A DNA stretch of 64,000 nt, from NCBI RefSeq assembly GCF_028554725.1, contig NC_071670.1:32296001-32360000 (forward strand), in the 5' to 3' direction. Made by a program: the position numbers and the translations under genes. Below, piece by piece: positions 11,487 to 22,240 of the stretch. The stretch comes from Zeugodacus cucurbitae. Its lineage: Eukaryota > Arthropoda > Insecta > Diptera > Tephritidae. How positions within the stretch are numbered: position 1 is the first letter of the stretch; every line of letters starts with the position of its first letter. The notes under the pieces were generated by a model. The model saw only the letters and a list, made by a program, of their open reading frames with translations, ran no database searches and had not been told where the DNA came from.

Positions 11487-11783
11487 TTCGAAGAAATACA
11501 AAGTGTAGATGAAATAAACTCAAGGATCACTTCTTGCTTGGTTGTTGATTCTCTATTCAACTTTTGCCGGTATGAGCACTGACGGAGAAAAGACGAAGAG
11601 TATCTGGCGACTCGAACGTTGTGGCGAAATACGACGTGTTCAAATTATAATGGTCGGCATTGCGTGCATTGTATTTTTCGTTGCGTTCATTGACATTTTT
11701 TACAGCTGAGATCACCTGATCGAAATAGTACGTTTTTCGTCACAGGGTTTTAAATAAACGCACTGTCAAATGGAAATACAGTT
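11487..11783. other. D4 promoter remains and AT-rich spacer
   Basis: The leader aligns with D2. A minus-strand CCGTCAGTGCTC, initiator-like, lies near 11578. After about 11640 the match to D2's upstream region ends. No gene is seen. Confidence 0.4.
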
Positions 11784-11950
11784 GAACTTCCACAACTCGA
11801 ACTGCTCTAACTCGAAGTTCTCCATAATTCGAACTATTGAATTGGCAATAGAAGTCAATATTCATACAAATTACATTCTGTAACTCGGAAGTCTCTCTCG
11901 AAGTTTTTTTGTAGATTATGGTGATTCAAGTTATAGAAGTTGTATTCTTG
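11784..11950. mobile_element. TA-flanked MITE-like inverted repeat
   Basis: The left end CAGTTGAACTTCCACAACTC sits after TA. The right part ATTCAAGTTATAGAAGTTG is its approximate complement. The same terminal sequence recurs at 14700-14756 (ends AGTTCCACTG then TA) and 61834-62027, so several copies or one nested element are present. TA target sites and CAGT ends suit the pogo/Tc1 superfamily. Confidence 0.5.
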
Positions 11951-12184
11951 TGGAAATTTAATCTACTATGTAAAAACAAGACCCCTATCAAAGAATAGTG
12001 GTACAGAAAAAGTAAACCTCAGTTTACTGAAAATAATAAACGGCCACTCGACATCATAGAATTGTACCTTTTAGTAGCAGAACACGTTGCAACGACTAGT
12101 GAGTGTAGGTAAATTTATAAGTTTTAAACGTCTAGTATACGGAGGAAGCCCCAATGTAAATGACCTAAAGCGAAAAGAATGGGT

Positions 12185-12905
12185 ATGGTAACTAGGATTT
12201 CATACCACAGAACCAAACTCCAATATAGGTCTTACCAATGTTGTAAAAATAATTTTAGCTATATACGGATCACTAAATTGTTTAGACCAACGTTTAACAA
12301 AGCTAACAACTAAGCTTTTAAAACTATAGAATTTTTGTACATGAGAGTTAGTTAGTTCATGGTCCATAGTAACTCCTAAATCAACAAAGCCGAAAACTTG
12401 CTGACTGAAGTTATTTATTACATAGGGAGAAGGGTCAACAGAACTACGAGAAAATTGCATAATTTTACATTTTTTAAGATTTTTGTGACACCATGCAACT
12501 AAATTATTTAAATCAAATTGTAACTTAGTTCTTTCGTTATAAGAAGTATATGTATTGAAAAGTTTAACATCATCCGCATATAATAACAAACTTAATTATG
12601 GTAGGTGTGTCATTAATAAACAACAAGAACAGAATCAGGCCGAGATGATTAGATTGTGGAACGCCTGAAGTTATGAACATACCCATTTAAGAAGTCTTGG
12701 TTAAAACCCAAGAAGATCCAGTTTGTACAAAAGAATTGAGTGGTTTACTCTATCGAATGCTTTACTAAAGTCTGTATAAATACCATAATTTTTCTTATTG
12801 TCCCTAAAACTCAGTAACACATGGTTTACAAATCCAAGCAAGTTTGTTGCTGTAGATTTCCGTTTATAAAATCCATTTGAGAAAATGAAATTAAAGGATA
12901 ATGTC
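12185..12905 (-). pseudogene. LINE reverse transcriptase fragment
   Basis: Read on the minus strand, frames give TDFSKAFDRVNHSILLYKLD, then after a break LLYADDVKLF, the RT palm motifs in correct order, then a thumb-like region (FVDLGVTMDHELT; PILEFGS). The longest open piece is 12200-12589. Motif style suits Jockey/CR1-like non-LTR elements. It is truncated at both ends, with stops and frame shifts between motifs. Confidence 0.8.
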
Positions 12906-12906
12906 C

Positions 12907-13092
12907 TCTTGAAAAGTTATTGTCCGATTTGGACAATGAGAGCATTTATACAATGCTGGGCTCCTCTAACTTCACTGGTTTTATGTATTGTAAAGTGAAC
13001 GAATCAGATTGAATTCAAAATTATTTTATATGTAAAGTAGGTGTGGATGTAAACCGATTTTGCTCATTTCCAATCCGTATCAGCAGGATTTC
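12907..13092 (+). mobile_element. Dispersed ACAAGTAAGG repeat, small fragment
   Basis: An internal piece with TATTGTAAAGTGAACGAATC and AAACCGATTTTGCTCATTT, matching positions 27220-27300 of the full-length copy. Both ends are missing. Confidence 0.6.
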
Positions 13093-13499
13093 AATTATTT
13101 ACACAACACACAATTAGTTGTTAAAGGAAATGATTTCTATAAATTTATAAAAAAAACCGATTAGGGGAGGGACCATTCTAGCAAAAAATATACATACATA
13201 GATGCCTTTTCTCGTAGTAAACCGTTTTGCCGAATTTCGCATTATAGCTCTTGAATTGGCAATAGAGTCAAATTACCTTCCAACTTTTCGACCAGGGCAT
13301 AATACACAATTTAAAATTGTACTATCGAGGCAGAATTTTAAAAGAGTCCCTCTATATCGTACGGAGACGAACAAAAAATATGATATTACACTTGGAATAA
13401 ATCATGTAACAAAGGCATGGGATTTAGACGTCAAGAGTCAAACAAAAGCAAAGTGCAACAAACAAAATTACGGGACATAGATGTCAAGAGTAAAACAAA
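13093..13499. other. Intergenic with an unrecognised ORF
   Basis: A 92-codon ORF (13202-13480, +) lacks a signal peptide or recognised domain. Part of it (CTTGAATTGGCAATAGAGTC) echoes the 11.8-kb MITE, so it probably lies inside transposon sequence. Not called as a gene. Confidence 0.4.
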
Positions 13500-14590
13500 A
13501 CAAACAAATATCGTGAAATGAAATATCGATGGTTCGATGTATCGATGTTTCTTCAAAACCCATCAAAATGAAAAACATCGGCCATTAAAACATCGATACA
13601 TCGAAACATCGATACATCGAAACATCGATACATCGAAACATCGATACATCGAAACATCAATACATCGAAACTTCGATGTATTTTTGAACTTTTCTAACTT
13701 ATTTTAAATTTAGTGTGAAAAGCAAAGGAATCTTAAGTTGATACATTTTATTTCACTTAGCATTATACATATGTCTGTTAAAGTTTTTCCTCAATAAATA
13801 ACAGAATTTCAAACAACGACATGGAAAGTTTTACAGTCATTTCTTTTCGATTTTACTTCTGCGTGATAGTTGCCCTGGGTTTAGAAAACGGTCAACTCGG
13901 CACTGAAGTGGCCATAATAATATAAATATTAATAATCCTATTTATACAACTCCGGAAACATAGTATTCATCTCAACCAAAACTCTATTGGCTTCTGATTG
14001 GTAGGGGTAACAGCCGATATACACTTTCTCTTCAACCTTCCGTCCCTGTAATTGTAGATAAATTTTACAGCTTACATTTCACCTTTTGGTGGACCAAAAG
14101 TTTATTCTGGTTCCAAATCAAACGAGTATTCTGTTTCACACTCATCCGAAGATTCTGTTGTATCAGCGCGATTCTTTGAATTTTTTATGAAACAAAAAAA
14201 GGTTTTCTTTTAGCCATATCATCTTTCAAATGCAGTAATTTGAATCTCTCGCAGTAGCCTACGCCAGAATTAAATTGTATAAATAAATCATAAAAGTAAC
14301 CGCAGTAATGTCCAAGCGCACATTCCCTTAACAAATTCTCCGTATTTTACAAAAATCGAATTCCAATGTAATAAAGCGTATACAAATAGAGGGTTTCGAG
14401 TTAATACCCGAAAAAGTGTGAAGGTGTGAAGTCAAATTTTTATATAAAACATCGACATAAAACATCGTTTAAAGGGACATCGATGCATCGATATTTTTAG
14501 ATTCAAGACATCGATGGCTAACATCGATGCTTTTTGACGAAAACATCGATGTTTCAAAAACATCGATACATCGTTTGCATCCCTATACAT
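13500..14590. mobile_element. ATCGAT-rich element, possibly hAT-like
   Basis: Both ends are packed with CATCGATACATCG-type words. At about 13583-13673 a 16-base unit (AACATCGATACATCGA) repeats about five times. The right end finishes CATCGTTTGCATCCCTA, which resembles the CAGGGATGCAAA ends of some hAT elements. No matching left terminus or 8-bp target duplication was found and no transposase is visible in the middle. Confidence 0.45.
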
Positions 14591-15145
14591 AATACATGTT
14601 GTAACGAATGTACATAGAACTTTATGCGAAGTAAATAACTAAAACTAGGTATAAAGCTATATTTTACAGCCTTTTGAAAAATGTGTTTTTTTATAAATTT
14701 CTATAACTCGAATTGTTTTTGTGGATAATGGTGATTCGAGTTAAAGAAGTTCCACTGTATATAATTTTCTTTCGTCTTAAATGTTACAAACAACCAGTAT
14801 TATATAATATAATATAATATTATATAATAAAACCATTAAAATCTAAGTAATGAGAGTATAATAACTATTTCTTCAGTTTAGATGAATGTTCCGAAATCTT
14901 ATGCCCTATTTATATTCATATAACGTGCAGGATTTTGTTATAAGATAACAACCTTGTCATTTGCTTTCTTATATATTTCATATCTTATCTTCATCACCTT
15001 AATTTTTTGATAAACATTTTGTAAAGCATAATATAATTCAATCAAATTTCAATATCATACGTTTGCCTTCATCGCTTTTATTACAATATATTATAAATAA
15101 CTTATTAAATTAGATCACATTTTTTATAGTAACAATTAAGTATAA
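14591..15145. other. AT-rich spacer and D5 3' flank
   Basis: Contains a MITE end (AGTTCCACTG before TA, 14756) and a TATAATATAATATAATA-type run at about 14800. No gene is seen. Confidence 0.4.
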
Positions 15146-15367
15146 TCAATTATTAGCTTTATAAATTTTTCTCTTAAAATCCTTTAAAAATTCAAGCTTA
15201 GCTTTTGTTTGTGGAATATACCTATCTCCCATTATCGTGTCTTCAATAGGATCAAATATCACATTCTGTTGCTCTCGTTGTTTGACTAAAGTTAAAGACT
15301 GGACGTGCACCAAAGTTACGATAACTATCAGTACTAGCAGCTGCGTCGCGTTTTGCAAGAGCTTCAT
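15146..15367 (-). CDS. D5, divergent DPIEGS-family secreted peptide
   Basis: This intronless gene encodes 73 residues. Residues 1-24 are a signal peptide beginning MKLLQNATQLLVLIVIV. The mature part is highly charged: VKQREQQNVIFDPIEDT holds the core (DPIEDT in place of DPIEGS), and LKDFKRKIYKANN is the C-terminal module. No cysteine follows the signal peptide. The start ATG at 15367 is preceded by GCAAAATG. A TATATATAAAAGAG box lies about 95 bases upstream. It is a single copy in this window, with transposon debris on its left and the D6 group on its right. Family membership is clear from the two conserved modules; function unknown. Confidence 0.75.
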   Translation of the reverse strand: MKLLQNATQLLVLIVIVTLVHVQSLTLVKQREQQNVIFDPIEDTIMGDRYIPQTKAKLEFLKDFKRKIYKANN

Positions 15368-15456
15368 TTTGCAGTAAATTCAAAATACAATACAGGATTT
15401 GCTCCGATGGATGCAGTTCAAGTACTCGATGACAAATGAACGTACAATGCTTTTAC

Positions 15457-15472
15457 TCTCTTTTATATATAT
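15457..15472 (-). promoter_or_regulatory. TATA box of D5
   Basis: TATATATAAAAGAG on the minus strand within a short TA run, about 95 bases before the D5 ATG. Confidence 0.5.
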
Positions 15473-16640
15473 ATAATATGCTCAAAACCATTTAACTCGG
15501 CATCCGTATAGATCTAGTAAGTACCACAAATGAACAAAATCGGTTCAATACTTTTTAAGTAAAACGATTTCAAACTTATGGGGATATGGGTTTTCTGGAA
15601 ATTTGCTAGTTTTTTTATTGAATTAATGAATATGAATCATGGACGTGACCACTTCCTTAGCATATTTTCAGACGTCGTTATTACAACCGCAAACTGTTTA
15701 ACGAGTATAAGTAGTAATTTTTAATTTTATTCAGATACATACATTTGACACATTTATGTATTGATAAGCCTTTTTGTATCAGAAAGTTAAATTGCTCATT
15801 AGTTTTTGAAAGAAGCGCCAATCCCCAATTCTTAAGAGGCACACCTAGTGTGAAATTTCAAAAAAAAATCAAATTTCTTTTGTTTCATATTTCGGTAGAT
15901 TGCACCTTTAAAAATAACAATAACATATTAAAATTTCAAATCGATATCTCAAATAGTTTTTGAGTTATAGCAATTTAAAGAGCAGCCGCTCGGTAACAGT
16001 GAAAACGATCATTTTATCTTTAAACGCGTTTTTCTGGAAACAACATTTTCCGAATTTGCTGCAGTGATTACTTAAAAACAAATGATCCGATCATATCGAA
16101 TTTTTTTTAGATGTTCTATATATAGTTCTCCGTACAATGCTCTATCGATTTTTGATCTGATCAAAAAATCGAATTTTTACCGACTTGATAAAAGACATTT
16201 CGCTGGCAATAGATGTCGCTAATTTAGGAATCATTGTATCAGCAAAATCGCAAATGTTTGTCGAATTCTACTGCTGACGAGTGAGTTGCTGAATTAAAAA
16301 AAAAAAATAAACCATTTGAAAGTTTTTATATAAACAATTACTGATTACGAACTAAATTATATCTTAAATGGGTATTTTAGGAACCAAATACAAAAAAACA
16401 CTTACAAAACTTAATTTGAGTGTTGGATCTCCAATCCTGGATAAAACTGTATGGAAGAAAATATTATTAAGGTATATTATTTATGGTTTTAAACTGATTA
16501 TAAGTACGCATATCTAAAACAGGGTGTGGGGTCTTCAGCTAAGTAAATTTCAGTTCAATCGAGTAGGAGGTCAGTTTTAAACTTTTTTTAACGAAACAAA
16601 AAACCAGAGACAATTTTATTTTTCAAACTTGTAAACAATC
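15473..16640. other. Intergenic, no gene seen
   Basis: AT-rich, with palindromic TTTTTGATCTGATCAAAAA near 16150 and a homopolymer A run near 16300. Looks like old repeat sequence without coding signal; the 72-codon ORF at 15745 has no signal peptide or domain. Confidence 0.4.
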
Positions 16641-17521
16641 AGTGTGTTGTTGCGTGAACCGTGTGAGATGAAAAAACTTTGTTGAGCACCTATGCTCGAG
16701 TGTGAATTATATAGTTTTCTATTCTATTATTTATCAATAGGCGGGGGATTTATTTAATTATAACACAAGAATTGTAATTGGCAAACAAGTGAAACTTCCG
16801 TGAAGGAACTATTTATTGAAATTAAAGCAACATTTCAAACTGATATTGTTCTTAAACCTATTTATCTCGATATACAAACAACGATATTTCAGTTACTTTA
16901 TCAATTTAACTGAATACAGATAACAAACATTTTTTAAATAGTTGACGAACATTTTGAGACATATTTTTAACCGAAAACCTTTTTAATTGCCCTGTTTTCT
17001 TCCTACAAAAAAATTATAAGGCCACATTTAATGATTGAAAAACTGAGCGACACATTTGGTGTCCTTGTCAAACGCACCATTACACTCCCCGATCAACCGT
17101 TACATTATATAAGAAGGTCAAAAGCTTTGGGTAGCAACAAATACATATATGCATAACATCAACAAGGCGGGCAAATCCAAACCATAAACCGCGTCATTGC
17201 TCTTAACCAATTAAGCTCGTTAACATAAAACACTGATAAAGACTCGTTTTTCGGGAATCGTCGTCATCAACTGTGGAATCTCCAGCATTTAAGGGTTACG
17301 ACAGACCGATATATAGATATATTGTAATTAATTTTCAAAATTATATATAATTATATTCTTAACTTTTTTCCTCTTCCTTCACCGCAAAGCATATTCATTT
17401 AATTTTTGATATATATACGATCACATCGATGTTGAGATTTTAGATACGAACGAAACACGATTGAACCAACAACTCGAAATTTAAACTTATCTTTACTCTT
17501 ATTCATTTACTCCGCTTAATA
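16641..17521 (+). promoter_or_regulatory. D6 upstream region shared with D8, D9, D11
   Basis: About 850 bases align with the upstream regions of D8, D9 and D11. Best-kept words: AAGTGAAACTTCC, CATAAAACACTGA, AAGACTCGTTTTTCGG-type, TGGAATCTCCAGCATTT (17274-17290). A TATA-like GATATATATACGATC starts at 17408, about 110 bases before the ATG. Confidence 0.55.
17274..17283 (+). promoter_or_regulatory. Conserved TGGAATCTCC element of D6
   Basis: Part of TGGAATCTCCAGCATTT, kept in all four MKLLKISNIRLL-type genes at 234-255 bases before the ATG (Tc1 excluded). GGAGATTCC on the other strand resembles an insect NF-kB half site; that reading is a guess. Confidence 0.4.
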
Positions 17522-17737
17522 ATGAAACTTTTGAAAATATCGAATATCAGATTACTGATGATAATTTTTCTGATAACGATGGTGCAAGTACAATGTTTTT
17601 CTTCGGCAAGGACACGCGTATTGCGGCAAGTATTAGCAGATCCCATTGAAGGGTCCTTAAGAGCAGAAGCTTTAAGCTCACAGCAGCTAAATCCCGTTAA
17701 TAATTTAAAACAGAAAATTAAAGCAGCTAATCGCTAG
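17522..17737 (+). CDS. D6, small secreted peptide (MKLLKISNIRLL subtype)
   Basis: This intronless gene encodes 71 residues. Residues 1-25 are a signal peptide with core LLMIIFLITMVQV ending at Cys 25. The mature part reads FSSARTRVLRQVLADPIEGS, then a variable Leu/Ala/Ser/Gln middle and NLKQKIKAANR at the C-terminus. No cysteine is in the mature part. TATA-like GATATATATA lies about 110 bases upstream and an AATAAA at 17863-17868 ends a roughly 130-base 3' UTR. The peptide shares its signal and first six mature residues with D8 and D11, then diverges strongly except for the core. D9 is its broken duplicate. Function unknown. Confidence 0.85.
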   Translation: MKLLKISNIRLLMIIFLITMVQVQCFSSARTRVLRQVLADPIEGSLRAEALSSQQLNPVNNLKQKIKAANR

Positions 17738-17862
17738 ATCGTTAAAATAATTGTTAATAATTATACATTTGTTATGTAATTGTGATAACTTTTTATCTCA
17801 TGTGATTTTATTGTACTATATTTTTTAACTTTCAAAATATGTGCATAAACATAATTTTTATA

Positions 17863-17868
17863 AATAAA
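17863..17868 (+). terminator. Poly(A) signal of D6
   Basis: AATAAA about 125 bases after the D6 stop, in ATAAATAAAAGATT; kept after D9 and, as variants, after D8 and D11. Confidence 0.6.
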
Positions 17869-17989
17869 AGATTGCTAAACTGATTAAATATCTTTTCTTC
17901 AAGGGTTATGGTTGTCACCAGAATATAACAAATGGGTTCATATATTTTTAAATTCACTAGCTTTCGGTTTGCCAGAAAGCCCCTAATAG

Positions 17990-18240
17990 TTTTTTTTACT
18001 CTCGCAACATGTTGCAGAGAGTCCTTAAATTAAACTAGTTAAATACATATATATAAACCAATCCAGTGATCAGTGTGACGAGTAGAGTTGAAATCCGAAT
18101 GTCCGTCCGTGCACCCGATAATTTGAGTAAAAAATTGAGATATCTTGATTAAACTTGGCACACTCGTTTCATAGAACCATAAGAGTGTTGCAGGGACATA
18201 TTTATATGGATTTTTTTGTGAAAACGGGAGTTGTGCATTG
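17990..18240 (-). mobile_element. Dispersed ACAAGTAAGG repeat, 3' end fragment
   Basis: Begins with the 3' hairpin (ACTCTCGCAACATGTTGC then AGAGAGT) and contains GATCAGTGTGACGAG and GTCCGTCCGTGCA words. Present at 33660-33830 in the duplicate, where about 100 bases are missing. Confidence 0.7.
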
Positions 18241-18425
18241 AACGTTTTTTCCACAGAAAGAGCTTTATTCTTGTTGTTATTGCAGTGTAATAAAACGCTA
18301 TGTTGTTGTAAACACTGATCTATTCCAAGGCGACGAAGTCAATTTGGTAAGAATAGCTAGACATATGACAAAGGACAAAGCAAATGAACTGATGACTCGC
18401 AGTAGTCTTTAGCCTTTATTATTAA

Positions 18426-19602
18426 CCCTCTCATGCCCGAATTAAAATGGGCGTAGCAAACATTTTTTTTTTGGGACAGATATATATTAGTCTTAACTCA
18501 AATATGAAGTGATACAAATTTCAAAGTCCTACGTATACTGGTTCATTAGTTACAGGATATTGCTTATAGCAAGAACTAAATTATTATAAACAAGTAAGGA
18601 AAGGCTAAGTTCGGGTGCAACCGAACATTTTATACTCTCGCAATTTATTGATATATGTATTTTTATTAAGACAACACACAATTTGACCCAATTTGAAAGT
18701 CTTATAATTAGGTATATGAGAGCTAGGGGAAGTTATGGCCCGATTTTAGCCATTTCTGGTACAGAAACACACTATTAGAAGAAAAATATTTCCTCTGAAT
18801 TAAATTAAAATACCTGAGAGAATTGCCGAAATTTTCGGTGAAAAATTACCATGGGGCACTGAATTTTTCATATTCGATATTCGAGACCTTCAAAAATTAT
18901 AGTCCGATTTCGACAAATTCCTGTAGTTCCTGAGGTATGGTTTTTGACCCATAAGTGGGCGATGCCACGCCCATTTTCCATTTTGAAAAAAAAACTGCAA
19001 TTTCTTCTGTAAGATTTAGCATTTCTGACGTTTTTCGCTAGTGACGTTTTTCGTTTCAACCTAACCTTTGTATGGGAGGTGGACGTGGTTATAATCCGAT
19101 TTCAACTATTTTCATGGTGTGTGGTGGGGTACGTAAGAGAACCGACTGCAAAAAGTTTGGTTTATATAGCTTTATTGGTTTGCGAGATATATACAAATAA
19201 CCGATTTGGGGGCGGTGCCACGCCCACTTCCCCAAAAAAATTACATCCAAATATGACCCTTCCTAGTGCGATCCTTATCTCTCTCTCTCTCTCTCATTAC
19301 TCTCTTATCATTACTTATTTATATATTTCGCTTTGCTTTAAAATAAAACAATTATTTTTGCGTTTTTGAACACTTTTTGTATAACAACTTTTGTATAACT
19401 TTTTTCGCGAAACGAATTTTGGCAATTTCTCTCTGCGGAGAACTCGTACTGAATGAACACATGCACAGCTCATACCAGAAAAGTAACTGTAAGCTTGCAC
19501 AACACATAATTGAAAAAACCGCTGGTCAAAAATATTTAAATAACGAGCATTAGAAGCCGTTAAGTACAATGTTGCCTATAGGCGACATTGAGCATGAAAG
19601 GG
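18426..19602. mobile_element. Non-autonomous piggyBac-type element
   Basis: TTAA (18422-18425) and TTAA (19603-19606) flank inverted ends CCCTCTCATGC and GCATGAAAGGG (one mismatch in 11). TTAA target duplication and CCC/GGG ends are the piggyBac hallmark. No transposase is present. Its interior was split by a dispersed repeat starting at 18590. The duplicate at 34015 onward lacks that insert but carries a solo LTR and has lost its right end. Confidence 0.8.
18590..19275 (+). mobile_element. Dispersed ACAAGTAAGG repeat nested in piggyBac
   Basis: Starts ACAAGTAAGGAAAGGCTAAG, with hairpin TTCGGGTGCAACCGAA and ATACTCTCGCAA, and is cut off near 19275, passing into a CT microsatellite (19280-19297). 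The duplicate (34175-34180) has the uninterrupted sequence at its left edge, confirming insertion. Confidence 0.8.
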
Positions 19603-19606
19603 TTAA

Positions 19607-20489
19607 TACGCAACTCAGCAAAAAGATGCGCTTAAAAGTATGCAACATATGTATATAAATACATATCCTTCATGAAAGGATACTTTTATAGAAAAGCTTT
19701 GCATACTTATATTTCGGGGAATTTAAAATGCACAGACGCACTTAACAAAAATGTGTGAAATGTAAAAAGTAATAAAATTTAGTTTTGTTTTGCAAAGCTA
19801 GTCTTATAATAAGAAGAACTTTTGGTGGTCATCAAAACAAGGCCTACATTAAACACTTCCGAAAAGGAACTGCAATAGAAAACTCGTTTTAATATGCTTT
19901 TCCACCTGTATCTTTAAATTGTTGTAATTTTTTTTTCGTGGTACTTAAAATATTTGAGCTATACTGTAAGGAAGTATCCTAAAAGTATGTAACGCCTACC
20001 TATAAGTTATTTGAATAACATATGTTCATATGTACCGAAACTTCTCAATAACAGCCAATTAGTAACAGGAAGGTTCTGCGTAAAAACTGGATATTGCCTA
20101 ATTATCGATTTTGAGATTTCCCCTTTTAGCAGAACTGCTAACATCAAACTAAAATGTTAAAAATAAATATAGATTTAAAAAACTAAAAAACACGCTTTTA
20201 AACCACATCAAACTAAAAAATTTAAAATAGTTCTTAATATATGCTGACAAAAATAATTAACGGTACATATTTGTATTTTTGGTTAAAAAGCGAGAGTTGC
20301 TCAATATGAATCAATTAAATATCGTTGCATCCACGAAACACTTTGTAATTTTTTGAGATGCCAATGATGTTAACTAACTATTTTGCTCATTATCATCATA
20401 TTGACATATATTACCACTTCCATATCCACCCGGATCCTATTAGAACTTAGTGGAAATTGGTTAACATTACGCAAAGAAATACACGCAAT
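19607..20489. other. Intergenic, no gene seen
   Basis: AT-rich single-copy sequence. It is absent from the duplicate, where 34987 jumps directly to the equivalent of 20488. No coding or RNA signal is evident. Confidence 0.4.
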
Positions 20490-20668
20490 TTCTTTTTTAA
20501 AGATTATTTTTATTTATTGATATACCTTTATTACATTTATAAATTACTACACATACTAAATTATTACATATACTCCTACTTAATATCGATATACATTCTA
20601 AATCATTCATAATATCTATTATCACAGTGCCAATGTTGGATGAAGTTAAGTAAGGTATTTCCTGCAGA

Positions 20669-20890
20669 CTAACTATTACGGTCTGCCAGAATGTTTTTGA
20701 GTTCCTTTACACGATTTACTCCATCTTCTTCTTTCTTGATTAATTCCCATTTTATTGAACCTTCGATAGCATCTTGTAATGCTCTGCGTATTAAAAGTTT
20801 TTTTGTAACAGGCGAACACCGAACGTGCGCACTAGATATCAAGAAGATTACTAGCAGTAAATGTAGACACCAGTTTTTGAAAAATTTCAT
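20669..20890 (-). CDS. D7, small secreted peptide (MKxFKNWC subtype)
   Basis: This intronless gene encodes 73 residues from the ATG at 20890; the open frame extends upstream only through a TTG codon. The signal peptide, residues 1-25, starts MKFFKNWCLHLLLVIFL and ends near VRC. The mature part has SPVTKKLLIRRALQDAIEGS, an acidic/basic middle (KWELIKKEEDG) and VKELKNILADRNS, the C-terminal module, ending in TAG where D2 reads through. Core promoter: TATAAAAAG (20984-20992) and initiator TCAGTC (20957-20962), 32 bases apart, giving a leader of about 70 bases. It is convergent with D6 and divergent from D8. Closest relative D10 differs by about ten residues. Function unknown. Confidence 0.85.
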   Translation of the reverse strand: MKFFKNWCLHLLLVIFLISSAHVRCSPVTKKLLIRRALQDAIEGSIKWELIKKEEDGVNRVKELKNILADRNS

Positions 20891-20956
20891 TTCGAAGAAA
20901 TACGATATATAAATGAAATAACTGAAAGACAACTTTTTGCTTGGTTGTTACTTCTC

Positions 20957-20992
20957 GACTGAACTTAATTTGAGATATGCAGACTTTTTATA
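20957..20992 (-). promoter_or_regulatory. D7 core promoter, TATA plus initiator
   Basis: TATAAAAAG and TCAGTC on the minus strand, with the TATA 5' base at -32 relative to the initiator A. This spacing is textbook for arthropod promoters, so the start site can be predicted at 20960. Confidence 0.65.
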
Positions 20993-21154
20993 CTCGCTCA
21001 ATGTTATTAACTGTTCGATACCGATATCCCGACTTATAAAAGTTTCGTTAATATCATGCTATTGCTTAAAATACTACAAGTTAAACCACATCTCGTAAAT
21101 TTCTGCAAATAATTTTGCGGCAACATATAATTCTCCCAACAATTGTGAGTGGAT

Positions 21155-21164
21155 TGTGACGCAA
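21155..21164 (+). promoter_or_regulatory. TGTGACGCAA element upstream of D7
   Basis: Exact 10-mer in the block starting CAAGTTAAACCACATCTCG at about 21080, about 195 bases upstream of the predicted start site. Repeated before D10 at 35673-35682. Confidence 0.5.
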
Positions 21165-22240
21165 ATCTCCAATGTTGTAAAAACCAAAACTTTTGAAGCA
21201 AATATTGTTTACTTGCTAAACAGAAATAAAATATATTTATTTATACATATGTGAATTTCACAATGGTTAATAATACGAACCCGTCCTGCTGATCCAATAG
21301 TCCATCATCCTTACTTTTGTTATACATTTACTCATAGAATGCCAATTAATTTTTTGTATTTTTCATGGATGTCCGTCAAATCTGGTGATCAAAGTCGCGT
21401 CTAGATAATTTTTGTTAGATTGCATATCTGTAATGCGAACACAACACTGTTCCGTCCTCATTTACCGTATTTTTCATTGTATACCGCCGTTTACGGAGAT
21501 CAGTTCTCACATTGAAGAGTTAACTGATGATGTTCGATTTGAACCGATTCCGTATGACAGATATTTGTCGTTTTATGGTCTATGTTCCATTATTTATGTT
21601 TCATTGTATGTTGTCAAAAAATGAAATCTAATCGGAAATTGCTCTACAAACACAAATGAAAGTGAAAACTTTTCAGAATCAACAGCAATTATACCGTTAG
21701 GGTGGCTGTTAATCAAGTAATTAACGAACGTGATAATTTGATAAGAAATTATATGTGGTATATTTCACACTAAATTAACAAAACTCTAATAGCACTTTAA
21801 TGTAATATTTTCCATCATGCACGATTTTTTTGTTTGTAATATAATAACGACATGAATCAAATATTTTTCTTAATTTGACAATAGTTCTATCAGTTAGGAC
21901 ATACTGGAATTAAAATGAAATCAGTCTTTCGGATCCAACATAAATCTAAAATTAATTTAATATACTATTTAAATTTACTTAGCTTAGTTTTCATAATTTT
22001 CACTAAACATCCGCTAGTGGCTTTAAAAGTTTGATTTTTGAGGCCTGGAAAAGTAGCTTATCGCTAACGAAGCAATTCTAAGCTAAATTCATATAATTTT
22101 GACATTTCATGGATATTTTTGCTTAAAATAATTGATACACTTTTGATGAGACATTTACAATAGAAAAATAAATTTAAAAAAATCCTAATAAATATGTATG
22201 TATTAAACGTATATTAGTTCTAGAACTAACTTCGATTCAA
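21165..22240. other. Intergenic between D7 and D8, no gene seen
   Basis: AT-rich and duplicated almost exactly at 35683-36710. A 70-codon ORF at 21412-21624 is preserved in the copy simply because the DNA is nearly identical; no signal peptide or domain. Its downstream part echoes 1780-1850. Confidence 0.45.

Larger units (their letters stand above)
6153..11640. repeat. Tandem segmental duplication, unit 2 (D3-D4)
   Basis: This is the second copy of the 1-5580 unit in the same orientation. The D1/D3 region is nearly invariant. The D2/D4 region and its flank differ more, and homology fades near 11640. Confidence 0.9.

Noticed and set aside
13583..13673. CRISPR-like array
   Set aside because: Contiguous 16-base repeats without spacers, in a eukaryotic genome.
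17274..17283. Firm NF-kB call
   Set aside because: The word departs from the insect consensus GGGRNNYYYY; only conservation is certain.
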